A stretch of 10,301 nt of DNA from Bacteroidales bacterium (GTDB lineage Bacteria; Bacteroidota; Bacteroidia; Bacteroidales; Muribaculaceae). The notes under the pieces are model-generated. The model saw nothing but the letters and a program-made list of their open reading frames with translations, did not search any database and was not told the origin of the DNA. The first letter of the stretch is position 1, and each line of letters opens with the position of its first letter. Location: positions 1-10,301 of the forward strand of contig SFOK01000060.1 in assembly GCA_004552395.1 (NCBI GenBank). The letters run 5' to 3'. Of the stretch, positions 5,601 through 10,301 are shown one piece after another. A program made the position numbers and the translations under genes.

Positions 5601-6155
5601 TCAGTTAGGCTTGGTCTCGTAGCCGGGAACGCCTTTGAGCTTCACATCGAATATGAGGTCAGAATAAGCCTCTATAGTCCCTCGCTGTGACGAGCCGTAG
5701 CCGAACTGATAGGGGATTACCATGGTCACTGAATCGCCCACATGCATCTCGGGAAGCGCTATGATCCAGCCCTCTATGTTGCTGTTGAGCTGAGTGCGGT
5801 ATATACTGTCGGCGGGTGAGGTGCGCATATACGACGAGTCTTTGGCCAGACCGTCGATGGTGCGCAGATGGTACTTCACATCGACGTACGATGTGGAGAT
5901 GGGCGATATGTTCTTGCGTGTGGCGTTGCGGTCGTTGTGCCAGTGCATGAGCACATAGGCGTTCGGGTTCCAGTCGGGCACCACTTTCGTGAAGTAAGGA
6001 TTGTTATTATCGTCGAGAAGCGCCTGCATCTCGGTCATATATTGGTCGTTCTGGGTGCGCCAGGTGAGTTCATCGTTATCATCGTCGCTCAGGCAGGATG
6101 TGAATCCTGCGGTGCAGAACATTGCGGTGACAGCTAATAGAAAGGCTTTTTTCAT
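5601..6155 (-). CDS. FKBP-type peptidyl-prolyl cis-trans isomerase, lipoprotein
   Basis: This is a proline isomerase/chaperone of the cell envelope. The 184-residue protein begins with a type II signal peptide (MKKAFLLAVTAMFC) and a lipobox ending at Cys21. LSDDDNDE follows, which resembles the S-D-D-D export signal that sends Bacteroides lipoproteins to the outer face of the outer membrane. Residues 30-85 form a Trp/Asn-rich region (YFTKVVPDWNPNAYVLMHW) common to Bacteroidota FKBP lipoproteins. The FKBP domain covers about 86-176, and the active-site aromatics Tyr95, Trp130, Tyr153 and Phe169 are kept in VKYHL, EGW, FGYG and IFDVKL. Activity is therefore plausible. It lies 111 bp after lemA on the same strand, with a weak 6-bp hairpin (6228-6249) between, and just before the 345-bp element. 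Confidence 0.9.
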   Translation of the reverse strand: MKKAFLLAVTAMFCTAGFTSCLSDDDNDELTWRTQNDQYMTEMQALLDDNNNPYFTKVVPDWNPNAYVLMHWHNDRNATRKNISPISTSYVDVKYHLRTIDGLAKDSSYMRTSPADSIYRTQLNSNIEGWIIALPEMHVGDSVTMVIPYQFGYGSSQRGTIEAYSDLIFDVKLKGVPGYETKPN

Positions 6156-6266
6156 ATTAAGCTTGTGAAGCTATGCTGGTAGTCTCTGTATTTATCTGGT
6201 CTCTGTGAGGTAAACGGGCTGCGTCCGCGCCCAAGTCGAATCCTGGGCGTAGGGCCTTACCGGCTC

Positions 6267-6959
6267 TTACTGCTGGAATGTCTCCGGAGCCTGCGAGGCG
6301 TCGGCATCGGCGCGGTACATCGGTTTCTTCTGGAAGCCGAGCATGCCGGAGAAGATCACAGCCGGGAAGCGGCCGCGCTTCAGGTTGTATTCCTTCACGG
6401 CGGCGTTATAGTCCTGTCGGGCGGTCTGTATGCGGTTCTCTGTGCCCTCGAGCACCACGTTGAAGTCGCTGAACTGCTGCGACGTTTTCAGGTCGGGATA
6501 GGCCTCGTGCACGGCGTTGACGTAGATGTCGAGCGCACGCTGAGCCTTGGCCTGAGCGTCGGCGTAATACTGGATATCCTCCTCGGTGGCAGGGGCCTCC
6601 CCCTCGGGCAGATCAGCGGCGTCGGCGGCTTTCTGAGCCTTCTCGGCGGCGCGTTTCTTGGCTTCGAGATCCTTGAGCTGACCGGTGCGGGCCTCGGTGA
6701 TATTGGTCATGGTCTTCCCCTCATACTCCATGTAGGCCTTGACGGCTCGCTCAAGATTCGGAATAAGATCCTTGCGGCGCTGATACTGCGTCTGCACATT
6801 GCCCCACTTCTCGTCCACATTCTGCTCGGCCGAGAAGCAGCCGTTGTAAGTGCTCACCGCGAATATCACGATGAGAAGCACCACTGCGATCACGGAGCCT
6901 ATTGCGATCCATTTCTTTGGTACACCGGGACGGGTGCCGTTGGTTGTAATTTGATTCAT
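6267..6959 (-). CDS. lemA: LemA family membrane protein
   Basis: LemA proteins are single-pass, mostly helical membrane proteins of unsettled function. The 230-residue protein has a short N-terminal tail, one membrane helix at about 16-37 and the family block YNGCFSAEQNVDEKWGNVQ followed by YQRRKDLIPNLERAVKAY. The C-terminal blocks YPDLKTSQQF, EGTENRIQTARQDYNAAVKEYN and FPAVIFSGMLGFQKKPMY follow. Between the N- and C-terminal blocks, about residues 90-140, is an extra Ala/Lys/Glu-rich helical stretch with an acidic linker (LPEGEAPATEED). This makes the protein roughly 30-40 residues longer than the short family members I know. The TPM-domain partner often found beside lemA is absent. It lies 70 bp after glyS; a weak hairpin (6997-7017) sits between, and no separate promoter was found, so read-through from glyS is possible. 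Confidence 0.92.
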   Translation of the reverse strand: MNQITTNGTRPGVPKKWIAIGSVIAVVLLIVIFAVSTYNGCFSAEQNVDEKWGNVQTQYQRRKDLIPNLERAVKAYMEYEGKTMTNITEARTGQLKDLEAKKRAAEKAQKAADAADLPEGEAPATEEDIQYYADAQAKAQRALDIYVNAVHEAYPDLKTSQQFSDFNVVLEGTENRIQTARQDYNAAVKEYNLKRGRFPAVIFSGMLGFQKKPMYRADADASQAPETFQQ

Positions 6960-6996
6960 CTCTTTTAGTTGTCTGTTTGTAAATGAGGAGTTTATA

Positions 6997-7017
6997 AAGC
7001 GACTTGCCCTTTCGCTT
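6997..7017 (-). other. Weak hairpin between glyS and lemA
   Basis: On the minus strand AAGCGA, a nine-base loop and TCGCTT are followed by TATAAACT. With a 6-bp stem and no real T-run it could at most attenuate transcription between glyS and lemA. Confidence 0.25.
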
Positions 7018-7029
7018 CTCCTGTCCTTA

Positions 7030-8574
7030 TCAGAGAAGTTTCTTAAGCAGCGAGTTGAGGCTTACCGACTCGGCAAGCATCTTCTCGAGGTCATCGGCCT
7101 TGACGCGCTGCTGCTCCATGGTGTCGCGGTGACGCAAGGTCACTGTGTTGTCCTCGAGGGTCTGGTGGTCTACCGTGATGCAGTAAGGTGTGCCTATGGC
7201 GTCCTGACGGCGGTAGCGCTTGCCGATAGAGTCCTTTTCATCGTACTGGCAGGTGAAATCGAAGCGCAGCTTGTGCTGGATCTCGCGAGCCTTGTCAGGC
7301 AGTCCGTCCTTGCGCACGAGCGGGAGCACGGCGCATTTAACCGGAGCGAGAGGCGCCGGTATGTGGAGCACGACCCTCGACTCGCTGCCCTCGAGCTTCT
7401 GCTCCTCGTAAGAGCTGCAGAGCACGGAGAGGAACATACGGTCCACACCGATGGAGGTCTCGATCACATAAGGCACGTAGCTCTCGTTGAGCTCCGGATC
7501 GAAATACTGTATCTTCTTGCCTGAGAATTTCTCATGCTGCGAGAGGTCGAAGTTGGTGCGCGAATGTATGCCCTCCACCTCCTTGAATCCGAACGGCATA
7601 CGGAACTCCACGTCGGTGGCAGCGTTGGCGTAGTGAGCCAGCTTCTCGTGGTCGTGGAAGCGGTATTTGTCGTCGCCAAGGCCGAGCGCCTTGTGCCATT
7701 TCAGACGGGTCTCTTTCCAGAACTCGAACCACTTGAGCTCCTCGCCGGGACGCACAAAGAACTGCATCTCCATCTGCTCGAACTCGCGCATACGGAATAT
7801 GAACTGACGGGCCACAATCTCATTGCGGAACGCCTTGCCTATCTGCGCGATACCGAACGGCAGACGCATACGGCCGGTCTTCTGCACATTCAGATAGTTC
7901 ACGAAGATACCCTGAGCCGTCTCCGGACGCAAATAAACCTCCATGGCGCCGTCGGCCGTAGAGCCCATCTCTGTCTTGAACATCAGGTTGAACTGGCGCA
8001 CATCGGTCCAGTTCCTTGTGCCGCTGATCGGGCAGGCGATCTCGCAGTCCAGGATGATCTGCTTCAGCTCGGCCAGGTCGTTGCGGTTCATCGCGTCGGA
8101 ATAACGCTGATGCACCTCGTCGCGCTTCTTCTGATGCTCGAGCACACGCGGATTAGTCTGGCGGAACATAGCCTCGTCGAATGAGTCGCCGAAACGTTTG
8201 CGCGCCTTGGCCACCTCCTTGTCGATCTTCTCGTCCATCTTGGCTATCTCGTCCTCGATGAGCACATCGGCGCGATAGCGCTTCTTCGAGTCGCGGTTGT
8301 CGATCAGAGGATCGTTGAAAGCGTCGACATGGCCCGATGCCTTCCAGATGGTCGGGTGCATGAAGATAGCCGAGTCTATACCCACGATATTGTCGTGGAG
8401 CATGGTCATGGCCTCCCACCAGTAGCGTTTTATATTGTTCTTGAGCTCTACACCGTTCTGTCCGTAGTCGTAGACAGCCGACAGACCGTCGTAAATCTCG
8501 CTTGATTGGAACACGAAGCCATACTCTTTGGCATGGGAGACTATGGTCTTGAAAACATCTTCCTGCTTTGCCAT
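7030..8574 (-). CDS. glyS: Glycine--tRNA ligase (single-chain, dimeric type)
   Basis: This class II synthetase charges tRNA-Gly. It is the 514-residue single-chain form (also called glyQS) shared with archaea and eukaryotes, not the alpha/beta two-subunit form. The N-terminus has YGFVFQSSEIYDGLSAVYDYG at 18-38, and RNWTDVRQFNLMFKT at 187-201 includes the substrate-pocket region. Motif 2 is FRNE (249-252) followed by ARQFIFRMREFEQMEMQFF. Motif 3 is ETSIGVDRM (372-380). The anticodon-binding domain runs from about 408 (APLAPVKCAVLPL) to the end. A charged helical insertion lies at about 108-160. The ATG at 8574 fits the family start and lies about 100 bases after a near-perfect promoter. No T-box-like leader is seen. 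It probably heads a glyS-lemA-FKBP transcription unit. Confidence 0.97.
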   Translation of the reverse strand: MAKQEDVFKTIVSHAKEYGFVFQSSEIYDGLSAVYDYGQNGVELKNNIKRYWWEAMTMLHDNIVGIDSAIFMHPTIWKASGHVDAFNDPLIDNRDSKKRYRADVLIEDEIAKMDEKIDKEVAKARKRFGDSFDEAMFRQTNPRVLEHQKKRDEVHQRYSDAMNRNDLAELKQIILDCEIACPISGTRNWTDVRQFNLMFKTEMGSTADGAMEVYLRPETAQGIFVNYLNVQKTGRMRLPFGIAQIGKAFRNEIVARQFIFRMREFEQMEMQFFVRPGEELKWFEFWKETRLKWHKALGLGDDKYRFHDHEKLAHYANAATDVEFRMPFGFKEVEGIHSRTNFDLSQHEKFSGKKIQYFDPELNESYVPYVIETSIGVDRMFLSVLCSSYEEQKLEGSESRVVLHIPAPLAPVKCAVLPLVRKDGLPDKAREIQHKLRFDFTCQYDEKDSIGKRYRRQDAIGTPYCITVDHQTLEDNTVTLRHRDTMEQQRVKADDLEKMLAESVSLNSLLKKLL

Positions 8575-8917
8575 CTTCTTTCTAAAATATTGAGGTCTAA
8601 ATGTTTGCGAATCTGATTCTGAATTTTAGCGGGCCCCGCTCCCTCGCCGCAGCGCCGCGATGACCCTATAATCGTGCAAATTTACAAAAAATCCCCGACA
8701 TCTCAAAACCTGCTCTGATGTGGCGATATGTAGTGTAAAATCGCGTGTCCGTTCCTTCGGTTTCGTGGAGGCGATGTTGCTCGATGAATATCTTGCCCTA
8801 TGATGTCATAAGCCGTCGGCGTTCGGAGAGGGCCTCGGCGGAGGGGCCCGACAGAGTGAACATTTCGAAAATGGGGATTGTTAAAAGCCTGAAAGTAACT
8901 TTAATCCTGATTTTACT
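8575..8917. other. Divergent glyS / small-ORF intergenic region (343 bp)
   Basis: The left third is the glyS leader and promoter on the minus strand. The rest is GC-rich without an ORF of note, and it contains a bulged hairpin GGGCCTC-GGCG-GAGGGGCCC at 8830-8849. On the plus strand a TAACTTTA (8896-8903) resembles the -7 box for the small ORF at 8918, but no -33 box is seen at the right distance. Confidence 0.5.
8677..8707 (-). promoter_or_regulatory. Bacteroidota-type promoter for glyS
   Basis: On the minus strand a -33 box TTTG (8707-8704) and a -7 box TAAATTTG (8684-8677) are exactly 19 bp apart. Both match the Bacteroidota consensus TTTG / TAnnTTTG perfectly. The transcript would start near 8670, giving a leader of about 100 bases before glyS. 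Confidence 0.85.
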
Positions 8918-9154
8918 ATGAATGACAGATTAGACACTCTGGAGCGGGATGAGCTTCCCGCTTCGGCTTACGGACTCCCCGAGCGCCGCGAGTACCCGAT
9001 GCCCGATGCTGCTCATGTGAGAGCGGCTGAGGCTTATTTCCGTTATTGTCCCGAAGGTCTGAAGCCTCAGCTGGCTCGCGCTATACTGGCCAAGGCACGC
9101 GAGTTCGGCGTCGATGTGAAAAGCGCTACCGTGCTGGCTTACGCCGACCGATAA
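8918..9154 (+). CDS. Small hypothetical protein, DUF6582-like
   Basis: A 78-residue soluble protein, highly charged, with no signal peptide or membrane segment. The pattern ELPASAYGLPERREYPMPDAAHVRAA (12-37), followed by LARAILAKAREFGVDV, recalls the short domain LPDSAFG..RKYP..D..HVR.A....LA.I...A.EFG. I associate that pattern with DUF6582 and related small domains in phage and Bacteroidota proteins; this is from memory and needs a profile search. The composition and clear domain pattern favour a real gene. It is transcribed divergently from glyS and followed by a terminator-like hairpin at 9166-9225, which also supports a single-gene unit. Function is unknown. Confidence 0.65.
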   Translation: MNDRLDTLERDELPASAYGLPERREYPMPDAAHVRAAEAYFRYCPEGLKPQLARAILAKAREFGVDVKSATVLAYADR

Positions 9155-9165
9155 CAGATCTTCCG

Positions 9166-9225
9166 ATTCTCGCCGTTCGATGATAGCTTTGGCCGGCCCC
9201 GCGCTTAGTGTCGGCGAGAATTTTT
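9166..9225 (+). terminator. Putative intrinsic terminator of the small ORF
   Basis: ATTCTCGCCG (9166-9175) pairs perfectly over 10 bp with CGGCGAGAAT (9212-9221), and TTTT follows directly on the plus strand. The loop is long (36 bases) but holds GGCCGGCC, which can fold on itself. It lies 11 bp after the small ORF stop. The T-run side fits plus-strand transcription only. Confidence 0.5.
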
Positions 9226-9241
9226 GTCGGCGGGAATTTTT
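9210..9241 (+). repeat. Two tandem 16-bp units GTCGGCG(A/G)GAATTTTT
   Basis: The units 9210-9225 and 9226-9241 differ at one base. Both carry the terminator's right arm and a T-run, so the terminator end seems to have been duplicated. Either copy could pair with the arm at 9166-9175. Confidence 0.6.
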
Positions 9242-9288
9242 TAATACGGACCTTTGCTGTCGAAACTTTTTTGAAAAAGGACGGGAGG

Positions 9289-10301
9289 CTATTTGACCTG
9301 AAGGCGGGGGGAGGGTTCGCTTTCGCGATTGAGGCGGTCGAGGGTTGTGACTATGAAGACGGTGCCGGGCTCGGCGCTGTCGACTCTCACTGCGTTGTAG
9401 GGCGTGATGGCTATGATTGCCGCAGGGTCATCGAGGTCGACTGTCTCGTCCTTGAAGAACTCGTAGACCACGAATTTCACCGGGTCGGAGGGGTTGCCTA
9501 CTTTCGGGTCGGAGGAGCTTACATTGCCGGGGGCGCCGTAGCCGGCGAAGTTGTCGGGATAATCCCAGGCGATGACGGGTTTGCCGTCGCGGACCTCTTT
9601 GCGCAGTCCTTTGACCTTGGCGGGCTTTACGCTGTCGTTGTCGACCTCTTTGCTGCCGTTACGGCCGCGCTCTTTACCGTATTGCGGGGCGAGGGCGAGC
9701 ACAGCCTGATGTTTCTGGGCAAGCGAGTCGAGGATGCCTTTGTAGTTGCCGGTGACCCAGTAGCCGTGCCACCACACGTTGCCGCTCACGTTGGGGAGGG
9801 AGCGGGATAGCTTCACCTTGGCGTCGAGTTCGTTTTTGCCGCCTTCGGGAGCGGGGTTGTCCATGGTCCGCTTCACATCGTAGCCGATGTAGAGGTCGCA
9901 GTTTTCCGGCGTGTGGTCGTTCCACCAGCGGGCGAGCTTGCGTGTGGGGGCCACCTTGAGGTCGAGCGTCCAGTAGAGCTGCGGCACGAGATAGTCGATC
10001 CAGCCGCGCTCGGCCCAGAGGATCACGTCGGCGTAGAGGTCGTCGTAGTTCTGAAGGCCTCCCGATTCGGATCCGCGCGGGTCGCTGCTCTTGTTGCGCC
10101 AGATGCCGAAGGGGCTGATGCCGAACCTCACCCAAGGCTTGATATCCTTGATCGTGGTGTGGATAAGCTCTATGAGCTTGTCGACATTCTCACGCCGCCA
10201 GTCGCCGATGTTTTTGCCGTTGCCGAACTTGGCGTAGCTTGCGCGGTCGGCGTTGAACTTGGTGGATCCGGCGGGGTAGGGGTAGAAATAGTCGTCGAAA
10301 T
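9289..10301 (-). CDS. Glycosyl hydrolase-like 10 family protein (DUF187/YngK-type), 5' end outside window
   Basis: The last 336 residues are visible and the frame stays open to the window edge. A GTG at 10131 is not the start, because conserved family sequence continues upstream. The visible part opens with FDDYFYPYP, then has PWVRFGISPFGIWRNK (55-70) and WIDYLVPQLYWTLDL (about 100-114). These are marks of the GHL10 barrel family of putative envelope glycosidases. From about residue 227 the C-terminus looks like a fibronectin-III-type beta domain (VIAWDYPDN to the end). In this family the missing N-terminus usually carries a secretion signal, which cannot be checked here. The substrate is unknown. 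It ends 134 bp from the small ORF and is convergent with it. Confidence 0.88.
   Translation of the reverse strand, partial: FDDYFYPYPAGSTKFNADRASYAKFGNGKNIGDWRRENVDKLIELIHTTIKDIKPWVRFGISPFGIWRNKSSDPRGSESGGLQNYDDLYADVILWAERGWIDYLVPQLYWTLDLKVAPTRKLARWWNDHTPENCDLYIGYDVKRTMDNPAPEGGKNELDAKVKLSRSLPNVSGNVWWHGYWVTGNYKGILDSLAQKHQAVLALAPQYGKERGRNGSKEVDNDSVKPAKVKGLRKEVRDGKPVIAWDYPDNFAGYGAPGNVSSSDPKVGNPSDPVKFVVYEFFKDETVDLDDPAAIIAITPYNAVRVDSAEPGTVFIVTTLDRLNRESEPSPRLQVK

Noticed and set aside
7534..8184. 216-residue plus-strand ORF opposite glyS
   Set aside because: It is antisense to conserved synthetase motifs and has no features of its own.
8575..8676. T-box riboswitch in the glyS leader
   Set aside because: No T-box consensus or antiterminator-like stem was seen, and T-boxes are not typical of Bacteroidota.
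9208..9810. 200-residue plus-strand ORF opposite the GH10-like gene
   Set aside because: It begins in the terminator repeat and is antisense to conserved GHL10 sequence. Its Val/Gly-rich translation is typical of a shadow frame.
9289..10131. GTG at 10131 as the start of the GH10-like gene
   Set aside because: The frame stays open upstream and includes FDDYFYPYP and the PW of PWVRFGISPFGIW, so the gene extends past the window.

Overview
The window looks like chromosomal DNA from a Bacteroidota of the order Bacteroidales, possibly a Muribaculaceae-like gut commensal. Four things point there: two promoters of the Bacteroidota type (TTTG / TAnnTTTG), a single-chain archaeal/eukaryotic-type glycyl-tRNA synthetase, a lipoprotein with an acidic S-D-D-D surface-export signal after its lipobox cysteine, and genes without clear Shine-Dalgarno sequences. 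The DNA is GC-rich by eye (not computed) and the intergenic stretches are C/pyrimidine-rich. The family-level placement is inference.

Layout. Positions 17-2390 (+) hold a preQ1/queuosine-precursor cluster, queF-queC-queD-queE. Together these convert 7,8-dihydroneopterin triphosphate to 7-aminomethyl-7-deazaguanine (QueD, QueE, QueC, then QueF). A REP-like palindrome sits between queD and queE. After a 307-bp gap with a good promoter comes a type I asparaginase, ansA (2698-3741, +). The 524-bp gap between convergent ansA and miaA has no credible gene. It is packed with repeats: a second REP-like copy, a 27-bp minisatellite and several short inverted repeats. Then follow minus-strand genes: miaA (tRNA dimethylallyltransferase), a 345-bp element with long terminal inverted repeats, an FKBP-type peptidyl-prolyl isomerase lipoprotein, a LemA-family membrane protein, and glyS with a near-perfect promoter. 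A small plus-strand ORF (8918-9154), resembling DUF6582-type small proteins, is followed by a terminator-like hairpin. The window ends in the 3' part of a minus-strand glycosyl-hydrolase-like 10 (DUF187/YngK-type) gene that runs off the right edge.

How it fits together. Much of the window serves tRNA maturation and charging: Q34 precursor synthesis, i6A37 formation and Gly-tRNA charging. The cell-envelope part is FKBP, LemA and the GH10-like protein. No defence island, prophage, CRISPR array or tRNA/rRNA gene was seen. The least explained object is the 345-bp structured element at 5224-5568. It has 30-bp terminal repeats (29 of 30 matching), a long imperfect internal hairpin and a T-rich tract placed so that it could end the FKBP-side transcript.
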